Assembly: GCA_910587345.1 (NCBI GenBank)
Contig: CAJUKH010000038.1
Coordinates: 1 to 64,000, forward strand
Source of the DNA: an uncultured Oscillospiraceae bacterium
GTDB taxonomy: Bacteria > Bacillota > Clostridia > Oscillospirales > Oscillospiraceae
Length of the DNA stretch: 64,000 bases
Direction of reading: 5' to 3'
The stretch's first letter is position 1; each line of letters begins with the position of its first letter. A model generated the notes under the pieces. It saw only the letters and a program-made list of their open reading frames with translations, was not told where the DNA came from and did not search any database. This document shows positions 17,042 through 23,712 of this stretch, piece by piece. Made by a program: the position numbers and the translations under genes.

Positions 17042-17076
17042 CTCTCACCAAAATATATGCGGGTGAGAGCGGTTAT
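17042..17076 (-). promoter_or_regulatory. Promoter-operator before the 47-residue ORF and recombinase
   Basis: A perfect 8-bp inverted repeat CTCTCACC (17042-17049) / GGTGAGAG (17062-17069) flanks an AT-rich core that reads CATATATT on the minus strand (17052-17059). That resembles a sigmaE -10 (CATACAnT), with an ATA 14 nt upstream (17074-17076). A poor sigmaA reading (TTCAAT-N17-TATATT) is also possible. The palindrome across the -10 looks like a repressor operator. Confidence 0.4.
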
Positions 17077-17107
17077 TGAACTGGTACACAGCTAAATAAT
17101 ATTTCAA

Positions 17108-17254
17108 TCAATGTTGGAGATTTACTGATAATCCGTAAGGCTCTACAAGTTTATTCAGACAGCAACGAAAGGCATGGCAGTCTTGCCGCGTCCCGGCGTA
17201 TTTATGGCCAGTACTGTAGTTGCCGGTGCCGCAGTTCACTTTGTAAGCAGACAA
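17108..17254 (-). CDS. Small cysteine-containing ORF, unknown
   Basis: This 48-codon ORF with a TTG start encodes a peptide beginning (M)SAYKVNCGTGNYSTG, with four cysteines in all. GGAGG lies about 7 nt before the TTG. It is preceded by a good sigmaA promoter (17344-17372). No family is recognised, and the non-ATG start and small size make it uncertain; it may be the remnant of a larger gene. It would be cotranscribed with the following 47-codon ORF and the recombinase. Confidence 0.35.
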   Translation of the reverse strand: MSAYKVNCGTGNYSTGHKYAGTRQDCHAFRCCLNKLVEPYGLSVNLQH

Positions 17255-17343
17255 AAATTTTCCTCCAAGTCAACATATTAATACTATCCATAAGACAGAG
17301 TGAGTGTTATTACAAAGTCTACCCCAGAGGATATTGATATTGC

Positions 17344-17372
17344 TCTATACAATGGAATCTTGTTTGAGTCAA
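17344..17372 (-). promoter_or_regulatory. sigmaA-type promoter at the right end of the element
   Basis: On the minus strand TTGACT (17367-17372) is followed after 17 bp by TATAGA (17344-17349). Transcription would run toward the small ORFs and the recombinase. Confidence 0.55.
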
Positions 17373-17483
17373 TACAACTGCATATGTATTTATTTCAAAT
17401 TATGGGTACGGAAATGATTGAGGATATGAACAATATTATGGACTTATATTGGGGAAAGGGTTGGATCATGCTATCATACACAC

Positions 17484-17525
17484 AGCGAGACAGAAGAGGA
17501 AACCCCTCTCCTGTCTCGCTTTTTT
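17484..17525 (+). terminator. Terminator at the right element edge
   Basis: A 10-bp stem AGCGAGACAG (17484-17493) / CTGTCTCGCT (17511-17520), with an inner AGAGG/CCTCT stem, is followed by six T on the plus strand. It sits just inside the right end and would block plus-strand transcription leaving the element. Confidence 0.75.
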
Positions 17526-17528
17526 CGC

Positions 17529-17570
17529 ATGGCTATACCGCTAACGATACAGGCACCGCATTGGCTACGG
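17529..17570. other. Right attachment site of the dpaA-splitting element
   Basis: The crossover dinucleotide is GG at 17552-17553, the first two bases (CC) of the last native DpaA codon of the 5' half. Five bases inward (17547-17551) the arm ATACCGCTAACG (17535-17546) begins. It is the exact reverse complement of the left arm (12 of 12; 16 of 18 when extended to 17529). Outside the core the sequence codes for ANAV of DpaA. Confidence 0.85.
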
Positions 17571-17937
17571 CCAGTTCTTCCCGGGCGAAGTAGTCGGTCA
17601 GGGTCAGACTTCGGTTGGCGGCGGCCTGGGTCAGAGCGGGGGTGACCATGCCGGCGCAGATCAACTGCTGGGGGGAGAGGGCATCCAGAACCTGGGACAA
17701 TGGAGGGCAGTGGGTGGAAAGGGGGGCGTTGAGAAGCTCTCCATTGGCGGCGGGGAGGGGAAGGATGACGCAGTGGGCAGTCTCTGCCCCGGTGAGGCTG
17801 CTTTGGACCCAGGCGGGGTCCACCCCCTCCTCCAGAGCATAGGTATGTACGCTGTGGCCATCCTCGGCCAAGGCATGGGCCAGAGCGGCCTGACGGTGAT
17901 CGCCGCCGATCAGCCAGAAGTTCAGGGGTTTATACAT
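17533..17937 (-). CDS. dpaA: Dipicolinate synthase subunit A, N-terminal half (split dpaA)
   Basis: The 134-codon reading gives MYKPLNFWLIGGDHRQAALAHALAEDG ... CVILPLP ... LTLTDYFAREELAVANAVP and then VSLAV plus stop. The first 129 residues match the N-terminal half of DpaA/SpoVFA (GGD-RQ, ILP and the DY-R-ELA-NA-P pattern). The last five codons come from the element. ATG 17937 is chosen because GGAGG (17945-17949) stands 7 nt before it; an upstream in-frame ATG at 17943 is too close to that site. Translation of this half alone gives a truncated protein without the NAD(P) domain, so DPA synthesis should fail until the halves are joined. It is divergent from the ada-alkA gene. Confidence 0.92.
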   Translation of the reverse strand: MYKPLNFWLIGGDHRQAALAHALAEDGHSVHTYALEEGVDPAWVQSSLTGAETAHCVILPLPAANGELLNAPLSTHCPPLSQVLDALSPQQLICAGMVTPALTQAAANRSLTLTDYFAREELAVANAVPVSLAV

Positions 17938-18014
17938 AGACATTCCTCCATCCTGATAGCTGAGCCATCCTATGCGGCGGGAGGGGAGAAGGTGAGGGCG
18001 GAGAGGGAGCGGAA

Positions 18015-18043
18015 AAGGGTATGAAAAATTGGGGCTTTCGTGT
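18015..18043 (-). promoter_or_regulatory. Possible sigmaK promoter of the dpa operon
   Basis: On the minus strand ACAC (18040-18043) lies 16 nt before CATACCCTT (18015-18023). The sigmaK consensus is AC-N16/17-CATAnnnTA, so only the last base differs. It is about 80 bp before the dpaA start. The dpa operon is a mother-cell sigmaK operon in Bacillus, which fits. The plus strand of the same stretch also carries a TATAAT (18043-18048). Confidence 0.5.
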
Positions 18044-18139
18044 ATAATATATTCTGAATGACCCGGCTGCGTTGGTGCGGTGAGGACGGGCGAAAAAGGC
18101 ACCCATGTCCGAAAACGGCCAGCCGGGGTGGGCGGGTAT

Positions 18140-18148
18140 TGCTATAAT
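18140..18148 (+). promoter_or_regulatory. Extended -10 promoter of ada-alkA
   Basis: TGCTATAAT (TGn plus a perfect -10) ends 30 bp before the start codon. No good -35 is visible, as expected for a promoter that needs an activator such as methylated Ada. Confidence 0.5.
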
Positions 18149-18178
18149 AGGCCTGAAAGAGAGAAAGGAGGGTCTGGG

Positions 18179-19654
18179 ATGCTGGATAGAAAAACACTGT
18201 ATGCCGCAGTGAAAAATAACGATGCCCGGCTGGACGGCAAGTTTTTTGTGGGGGTCAGGACCACGGGGATCTACTGCCGGTCGGTGTGCAAAGCACGGAC
18301 CCCCAAGGAGGAGAATTGCACCTTCTTTGCCACGGCGGCCGAGGCCGAGGGGGCGGGGTTCCGGCCCTGTCTGCTCTGCCGCCCGGAGCTGGCCCCAGGG
18401 GTGGCGCCGGTGGATGCCGCGGCGGCTTTGGCCCACCGGGCTGCACGGCGGATGGAGGAGGGCCGGGAGGGGGAGGAGACACTGGCCGCTCTGGCCCGGG
18501 CGCTTGGGGTCAGCGACCGCCATCTCCGCCGGGCCTTTGAGGCGGAGTATCATATCTCCCCGGTGCAGTACCGGCAGACCTGCCGGCTGCTGCTGGCCAA
18601 GCGGCTGCTCACCGACACCGACCTGCCGGTGACCGAGGTGGCTCTGGCCGCCGGGTTTCAGAGCCTGCGGCGGTTCAACGCCCTCTTTCAAAGCTGTTAC
18701 CGCATGGCCCCCACCGAGCTGCGGAAACGGCGGAAGGCCCCGGCGGAAACGGCTGGGCAGGTGACACTGGAGCTGCGCTACCGGCCGCCCTACCGCTGGG
18801 AGGCTCTGCTGGCCTTTTTGGAGCAGCGGGCCATTCCGGGGGTGGAGAAGGTGGAGGAGGGGGCCTACCTCCGCACGGTGGGGCTGAAAAGCGGAGAGAG
18901 CCTTCATACAGGGTGGCTCAAGGTGGCCCATGTGCCGGAGCGGGAGGCGCTGTCGGTGACGGTATCGGCTTCTCTGCTGCCGGTGCTGCCCCAGGTGTTG
19001 AGCCGGGTGCGGCACCTGTTTGACCTTTATTGCGAGCCGGAGACCATCTATGAGGCGCTGAAGGGGATGAACGAGCTTCATCCTGACCTGTGCAGGCCGG
19101 GGACCCGGCTGCCGGGGTGCTTTGACCCCTTTGAGATGAGCGTCCGGGCGGTGCTGGGGCAGCAAATCACGGTGAAGGGGGCCACCACTCTGGCAGGGCG
19201 GATGGCCCGGGCTTTGGGGACACCGGTGGAGACCGGAGTGGAGGGACTGGACCGGCTTTTCCCTACGACGGGGGAGTTGCTGGCCCTGTCTGGGCCTTTG
19301 GCGGAGCATCTGGGGCCGTTGGGGGTCATCTCGGCCCGGAGCAGGACCATTGAGGGGCTGGCCCGGGTGATAGAGGAGGGGACGGTGGACTTTGACTGCC
19401 CCGCCCAGCCCCGGGAGGAGGCGGAGAAGCTGCTGACCCTGCCCGGGGTGGGGCCGTGGACGGCACAGTACATTGCCATGCGGACCATGGGCTGGGCCGA
19501 TGCCTTTCCGGGGGCCGATTTGGGGATCGTCAAAGCGCTGGCCCCCCGGACCAAAAAGGAAATAGAGACTTTGTCCGAAACCTGGCGGCCCTGGCGGGCC
19601 TATGCTGCCATCAATCTTTGGAACTGGGAAAGCGGAAGGGAGAAAGCGGAATGA
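18179..19654 (+). CDS. Ada-AlkA fusion: methyl-phosphotriester sensor/AraC regulator and 3-methyladenine DNA glycosylase
   Basis: This 491-residue protein joins two alkylation-repair activities. The N-terminal Ada zinc domain (about 1-75) has the four cysteines in GIYCRSVCKARTP and RPCLLCRPE; methylation of the first would switch on DNA binding. An AraC-type helix-turn-helix pair follows (about 85-180; LGVSDRHLRRAFEAEYHISPVQYRQ). The C-terminal half (about 195-490) is an AlkA glycosylase with QQITVKGA and the helix-hairpin-helix LPGVGPWTAQYIAMRTMGWADAFPGADLGI, including the expected catalytic Asp. AAGGAGG stands 7 nt before ATG 18179. The stop overlaps the ogt start (ATGA). Confidence 0.93.
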   Translation: MLDRKTLYAAVKNNDARLDGKFFVGVRTTGIYCRSVCKARTPKEENCTFFATAAEAEGAGFRPCLLCRPELAPGVAPVDAAAALAHRAARRMEEGREGEETLAALARALGVSDRHLRRAFEAEYHISPVQYRQTCRLLLAKRLLTDTDLPVTEVALAAGFQSLRRFNALFQSCYRMAPTELRKRRKAPAETAGQVTLELRYRPPYRWEALLAFLEQRAIPGVEKVEEGAYLRTVGLKSGESLHTGWLKVAHVPEREALSVTVSASLLPVLPQVLSRVRHLFDLYCEPETIYEALKGMNELHPDLCRPGTRLPGCFDPFEMSVRAVLGQQITVKGATTLAGRMARALGTPVETGVEGLDRLFPTTGELLALSGPLAEHLGPLGVISARSRTIEGLARVIEEGTVDFDCPAQPREEAEKLLTLPGVGPWTAQYIAMRTMGWADAFPGADLGIVKALAPRTKKEIETLSETWRPWRAYAAINLWNWESGREKAE

Positions 19655-20187
19655 TTTACACCACACATTACGATTCCCCTCTGGGTCCCCTCTATCTGGC
19701 CGGGGACGAGAAGGCTCTGGTGGGGGCCTGGTTTGAGGGGCAGAAGTATTTTGCCCGGACCCTGCCGGCGGACCACCGGGAGGGGGAGACGGCGGCGTTA
19801 CAGCAGGTAAAAGTCTGGCTGGACCGGTATTTCGGGGGGGAGAAGCCCACGGCGGAGGGGCTTCCTCTGGCCCCCGGGGGAAGTTCCTTTCAGCAGACCA
19901 TCTGGCAGCTGCTGCTGGAGATCCCCTATGGAAAGGTGACCACCTATGGACAGCTGGGGAAGGAGGCGGCCCGGCGGCTGGGGCGGGAGACCATGTCCGC
20001 ACAGGCGGTGGGGGGCGCCGTGGGGCATAACCCCATCAGCGTTATCATCCCCTGCCACCGGGTGGTGGGCAGTAACGGCAGCCTGACGGGCTACGCCGGA
20101 GGGCTGGACATTAAAATTGCCCTTCTGGAGCGGGAGGGGGTGGATATGGGGCGGCTGTACCGGCCGAAAAAGGGGACGGCTATTTGA
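19651..20187 (+). CDS. ogt: Methylated-DNA-protein-cysteine methyltransferase
   Basis: This 178-residue suicide enzyme removes O6-methylguanine lesions. The acceptor-cysteine motif is VIIPCHRVVGSNGSLTGYAGGLDIK, preceded by GKVTTYGQLGKEAARR and GGAVGHNPIS. The open frame extends upstream in the alkA gene, but ATG 19651 overlaps the alkA stop by 4 nt and begins the domain. It forms a two-gene alkylation-response operon with the Ada-AlkA fusion; the fusion lacks the Ada methyltransferase domain, so this gene supplies that function. Confidence 0.94.
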   Translation: MIYTTHYDSPLGPLYLAGDEKALVGAWFEGQKYFARTLPADHREGETAALQQVKVWLDRYFGGEKPTAEGLPLAPGGSSFQQTIWQLLLEIPYGKVTTYGQLGKEAARRLGRETMSAQAVGGAVGHNPISVIIPCHRVVGSNGSLTGYAGGLDIKIALLEREGVDMGRLYRPKKGTAI

Positions 20188-20195
20188 GAAAAAGG

Positions 20196-20238
20196 AAAGG
20201 GAGGAACGCAGGGTTGCGTTCCTCCCTTTGTGTTTTTT
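20196..20238 (+). terminator. Terminator after ogt
   Basis: A perfect 15-bp stem (20196-20210 with 20215-20229) is followed by GTGTTTTTT. Confidence 0.92.
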
Positions 20239-20528
20239 GAAGTTGTACGAAAATTGGAAATTTTGAAAATGGTCAAAAAATGGTGATTTTTGCAAAAAAG
20301 TGGGTCATTTTTGAAAAAAACGGGGTGATTTTGAAAAGAAGTTTTTGAACAAACGTCCTAAAACGGGCGAAAATGGGGTGATTTTTGAGAAAACAGGCCT
20401 AATTGTATGGAAACATACAACAGGTTGTACGATAATTTTCCAGTTTGGTTCGGATGGAAAGGAATGACCGGTCTGGAGCCGATGGGAGAGACGGAAATGG
20501 GGTGGGGGCGGGTTGGAGGGGAGAAAAA
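20239..20528. repeat. Degenerate AT-rich repeats between ogt terminator and membrane protein
   Basis: The stretch contains variants of GGGGTGATTTTTGA (about 20323 and 20374), with looser copies near 20274 and 20302. It also has two copies of TTGTACGA(A/T)AATT (about 20242 and 20424), plus TGTATGGAAACATACA near 20405. Many GAAAA/TTTTT runs give spurious minus-strand frames. No convincing gene is present; the function is unknown. Confidence 0.45.
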
Positions 20529-20553
20529 GGGCGTGGTACGATGTACCACGCCC
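20529..20553 (-). terminator. Terminator of the minus-strand membrane protein gene
   Basis: An 11-bp perfect stem (20529-20539 with 20543-20553) with a 3-nt loop is followed by five T on the minus strand. Confidence 0.9.
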
Positions 20554-20560
20554 CGGGATT

Positions 20561-21208
20561 TTATTCCGAAAGATTGAAGAGGTTTTCCATGTAGGTGACA
20601 ACGGGCTCTGTATTGCCAAAAACGATATAGAAGAAGTTACCGGATGTAGGCTTGCAGGAATCCTTTGCCGAAAAGTCGAAGTAGGTTACACAAAATTTCG
20701 TGGGGTTTTCCGCCTGCCAGATACGAACGGTATAGCTATATCGTCCCTCCTCATAGCCCCTTCGCATAGCCCAGCCGGCGTATTCAATTTGGCGGAGGAC
20801 AGATAAGAATTCTCCTCGCTCCTGGGGGTCCGTTAAATAGCGTTCTTCCGATTTCCTGTTTTCACGGTCATAAACATAAATTTCTATCTGTCCGATCTCC
20901 TCGTCCGGTACATCAATGTAAGCGTACCCTTCCCAAAACTCTTTTTCCGTGTGAGAAAGCCCGATTTCTCCCAGCGTATAAACAAAAACACTTACCGTGC
21001 AAATGATAATCAGGATAACTCGAAGGGAATGTTTGGACTTTGCGGCGTTCCATGTTTCCTTCAACTCAGAGGTCAGGCGAGACAGGAGGAAAAACGCCAA
21101 AATCAAAGCTCCCACCGGAAAAACCATAAATTCAATGGCGGCCCAAAGGGCGGCGATCAATTTGCCGAAAAAGGTAGCAGAAACCGGTATCACAGTGACC
21201 ACTCTCAT
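20561..21208 (-). CDS. Hypothetical membrane protein
   Basis: This 215-residue protein has two predicted membrane segments near the N-terminus (about residues 20-43, ALWAAIEFMVFPVGALILAFFLL, and 63-83, LRVILIIICTVSVFVYTLG). A soluble C-terminal domain follows with FYIVFGNTEPVVTYMENLF at the end. No family is recognised. Its GC content is lower than that of the flanking operons and it lies between repeats, so it belongs to the accessory zone. No clean Shine-Dalgarno site was found, so the start is provisional. Confidence 0.6.
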   Translation of the reverse strand: MRVVTVIPVSATFFGKLIAALWAAIEFMVFPVGALILAFFLLSRLTSELKETWNAAKSKHSLRVILIIICTVSVFVYTLGEIGLSHTEKEFWEGYAYIDVPDEEIGQIEIYVYDRENRKSEERYLTDPQERGEFLSVLRQIEYAGWAMRRGYEEGRYSYTVRIWQAENPTKFCVTYFDFSAKDSCKPTSGNFFYIVFGNTEPVVTYMENLFNLSE

Positions 21209-21609
21209 AAGAACTGGTATAGTTCACAGGACAAAAGAACAACCATGACGGTGTCCGTCACACAGGAACAAATGCGGTAAAATGTATTTCACCACACGCT
21301 AACCGTCCCCCTGTCTTCTGTCTTTCCCCCTGTCTTTAGTCTGACCTTTGCTTTTCTTCCTTGTGATAGCTCCAATAACCTTGTAGAGCTATCATATTTC
21401 CGATAGCAAGCAAAAGCCAACACACAATAACTACATTTGCCATACCAAAAAAGAGGGCATCTAAAATCAAAATAATGCCCAATAGCATTTGGTAAATTGA
21501 AGATGTTTTTATAAAAAACAGCCCCTTTAAGAAAAATTATCTAAACTTTGTGGTAAGATTCAACTTGCAGGACAGAAGAACCGTCCCCCTGTCTCCCCCT
21601 GTCTCAGAG
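21209..21609. repeat. Gene-poor stretch with short REP-like palindromes and a membrane-protein remnant
   Basis: The core CCGTCCCCCTGTCT occurs at about 21303-21316 and 21591-21604. It belongs to a loose palindrome (GGACAGAAGAACCGTCCCCCTGTCT, shown here only by its ends at about 21580-21604). A related GGACAAAAGAAC lies at about 21229-21240. Between them a minus-strand frame (21336-21488) codes for about 50 mostly hydrophobic residues ending YHKEEKQRSD. It has no ribosome binding site and is probably a remnant. Nothing else is supported. Confidence 0.45.
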
Positions 21610-21903
21610 ATTTATTTCAAGTACAAGGGGAAAAAGCGTCTGACCGAGGCCGAGCAAATCCTGTTTACGGCGGCGCACGACTATCTGAAAGGCGTGATGA
21701 ACGGCAAGACCGCCCTGCCAGTAAAGGCATGGAAAGCGGAGTATGCCAAGCTGACCGCCGAACGGGAAACGCTCAACCGGCGGTATCTCGCATTGAAAGG
21801 GGAAGTGAAAGAAGCCGAGCAAATCCGCAGGAGCGTTTACAACATCTTGCGGCAGGAACAGCGGGAGCAGCAGCCCCGCAGGGCGCAGGATATGGAGCGG
21901 TAA
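21610..21903 (+). pseudogene. C-terminal fragment of a relaxase/mobilization protein
   Basis: The frame reads IYFKYKGKKRLTEAEQILFTAAHDYLKGVMNG, then KAWKAEYAKLTAERETLNRRYLALKGEVKEAEQIRRSVYNILRQEQ, ending RRAQDMER. This charged coiled-coil tail is typical of Firmicutes conjugative-element relaxases. The catalytic N-terminal part is missing and the 5' end abuts the palindromic repeat at 21591-21604, so the fragment is a relic of a decayed integrative element. Confidence 0.65.
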
Positions 21904-21971
21904 TGGACAGGGCGGCGGGATAGCCACCGCCGCCCTGTCCGTGGACTTTCATTCGGCCAATAAACTGGAAG

Positions 21972-22403
21972 TTACACATCTTTGGGACGGCGGATGCTGC
22001 AATCAATCTTTGTATCACCCATTAGCATATCAATTAAATGGGACAACTCCCATACTGCACATACTTCAAGGTCTTTACATTCTTCATATGTGCATTTAAG
22101 GATTTCACCATGATGATATAAACTGCCTCTTCCTGTTATTGCGTCTACAACCACTCTATCGGGTGCCCAACTGTCCTCATCGTTGGCAAATGGCTTGCTT
22201 CCTACTACCTGTAATTTAGAAAGACTGCCCCGATATAAGCATATAAACCGGAAAAAACCTGCATCTTTCGGTACATCATCGTATGAGGAATATTTGCCTC
22301 TGTAAATACCCAATGTGTATTCTTTATATAATCTTGCGTAAGCATTTCGCCCATCTGGAAGAGGTATCTCTATAATATCGCCCAGTTTCTTTCTTCTTGC
22401 CAT
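21972..22403 (-). CDS. Imm26-family immunity protein
   Basis: This 143-residue protein begins MARRKKLGDIIEIPLPDGRNAYARLYKEYTLGIYRGKY, which fits the Imm26 family of antitoxins for polymorphic or contact-dependent toxins. GGGGAAG precedes ATG 22403; the longer frame to 22460 is not supported. No toxin gene is next to it. It has lower GC than the host operons and lies in the relic of a conjugative element, so it may be an orphan immunity gene carried in with that element. Confidence 0.7.
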   Translation of the reverse strand: MARRKKLGDIIEIPLPDGRNAYARLYKEYTLGIYRGKYSSYDDVPKDAGFFRFICLYRGSLSKLQVVGSKPFANDEDSWAPDRVVVDAITGRGSLYHHGEILKCTYEECKDLEVCAVWELSHLIDMLMGDTKIDCSIRRPKDV

Positions 22404-23184
22404 GATTCTTCCCCTAAATCTCACTTTGTCGGTTAGTTTACTGACCCAAGTATAGCACATCTCCCCGCCGCAAGCAATCCCCGTTCTACGTCCGTTCCGA
22501 CTATCCAGACCGTCAAGGCCGAGTAGTATTTTTTGCTTCGCAAAAAATCTCCACCCTTACCCCTTGACCGTCTGGATTTTTGCCGCTGCCATTTCGCCGC
22601 CGAAAACGGGGAACAGGATTTGACAACCCTGCCCCCCGTTTTCGTCCGCTTCATTTTAACGGCAAAACCGTCTGCACTGGTGCGGCGGCTGACGGTAGGT
22701 TTTGCGGTGGCTCTGCCCCCGCGCCCCCGGCCTCTCCCAAAGAACAGGATAAAGGCAGGAGCGTCACCGGCGGGCGTGGACATTTAGGCTTGCGGCACAG
22801 CCCCCAAACCCGCATGAATACGGGCCTCCTGGTGCGCTCCAAGCCCCGGCGCGGGGCGGGGTAAGGGTTTTACTACCCACCCCCGAAAACGGCTTTTAAC
22901 TGTCCACGGGGCTTTTCCCGCCTGATTTTTCCCATCCCTTGAAAAGTTCCTCTTGACAAAAAGCCTAAAGTCATGCTTTGTGGCTTGCGGGGTGCTCCGC
23001 CCCTACAAGACCGGAGTATCCCGCAGATAGAGAGTGAACATTTGCCCAGTCTTCCGGACGACGCGGCAAGGGCGGGGTGCCGCATGGAGCGGAGTATTTT
23101 ACCTATGGGGGGTGGAAAGGGGTGGAGGAATGTGGTATCATGTAGTAAATTTACCGCCCTGGGCGGGAAAAAGGAGAAATCGCT
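22404..23184. other. Non-coding relic of an integrated element
   Basis: About 780 bp hold no gene I can support. The GC-rich text with direct GACCGTC motifs (around 22508 and 22565) and the low-complexity open frames on both strands resemble the decayed flank of a conjugative element. A short GTGCTCCGCCCCTAC segment (about 22992-23006) resembles small dispersed repeats. The last 30 bp carry the nitroreductase ribosome binding site. Confidence 0.4.
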
Positions 23185-23691
23185 ATGGAACTGAAAGAGG
23201 TATTGCTGCGCCGGAAGTCCTGCCGGGCATATGAGGAAAGACCGGTGGAGAAAGAAAAGCTGAATGAGGTGGTCACCGCCGGGTCTCTGGCGCCTTTGGG
23301 GCTGCCCCGGGATGGAAAGCCCCATCTTACCGTGGTCACTGACCCGGCGGCGCTGAAGATGCTGGGTGGGGCTTTTGGCCCGGACAATGACATCATCTAT
23401 GGGGCGCCCGCCCTCATCGTAGTGTCCTGCCCGCCCTCCCGGCCGGGAATCCCGGAGATGAACGCCGCCTGTGTGGTGGAGATGATGGCCCTGACCGCCA
23501 CCGACCTGGGGTTGGGGAACATCTATCTCTACGGGGTCACCGCGGCACTGGCTCAGAATGAGGAGTGGAAGAGGCGGCTGGGTATCCCGGAGGGGCATAC
23601 CCCCCTGTCGGCGCTGGCGGTAGGCTATGCCGCCGGGGAGGCCGAGGTCTGCAAGGAGTGGAAGGCCACGCTTGGTGAGAACCGGGTGTAA
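23185..23691 (+). CDS. Nitroreductase-family flavoprotein
   Basis: This 168-residue protein begins MELKEVLLRRKSCRAYEERPVEKEKLNEVV, the FMN-binding start of nitroreductases, and has LTATDLGLGNIYLYGV and the C-terminal LSALAVGYAAGE typical of the family. It is short, as in the single-domain clostridial group. AAGGAG stands 8 nt before the ATG. The substrate cannot be told from sequence. Confidence 0.88.
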   Translation: MELKEVLLRRKSCRAYEERPVEKEKLNEVVTAGSLAPLGLPRDGKPHLTVVTDPAALKMLGGAFGPDNDIIYGAPALIVVSCPPSRPGIPEMNAACVVEMMALTATDLGLGNIYLYGVTAALAQNEEWKRRLGIPEGHTPLSALAVGYAAGEAEVCKEWKATLGENRV

Positions 23692-23712
23692 ACGGAAAAC
23701 GGAATCGGAGGA

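Larger units (their letters stand above)
4237..17553 (-). mobile_element. 13.3 kb serine-recombinase element interrupting dpaA and carrying CRISPR-Cas
   Basis: The ends are defined by where DpaA homology stops at each side and by inverted arms at 4244-4261 and 17529-17546. The contents, nearly all co-directional with dpaA, are: type I-C CRISPR array and cas genes, a DUF4143 ATPase, a Fic protein, a large serine recombinase and one or two tiny ORFs. There is no phage structural, conjugation or replication gene, so this is a minimal element dependent on its recombinase. Precise excision would restore ...A-N-A-V-P-S-S-E-G-A... in frame. Its organisation matches developmentally excised elements known in other spore formers (the sigK skin element; the spoVFB-interrupting element of Bacillus weihenstephanensis). 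Excision here is inferred, not shown. Confidence 0.85.

Noticed and set aside
17300..17593. Plus-strand frame of 97 codons at the right element end
   Set aside because: GTG start without a ribosome binding site; it reads through a strong terminator (17484-17525) and across the attachment site into dpaA antisense.
3759..17937. Plain gene death of dpaA by random insertion
   Set aside because: Both halves are intact in frame, the junction is exact to the base, the recombination arms are symmetric and dpaB is undamaged. It is still possible if the strain no longer sporulates, and cannot be fully excluded from sequence.
17930..20002. 690-codon minus-strand frame over ada-alkA-ogt
   Set aside because: Pro/Arg/Gly-rich shadow of the well-supported plus-strand genes.
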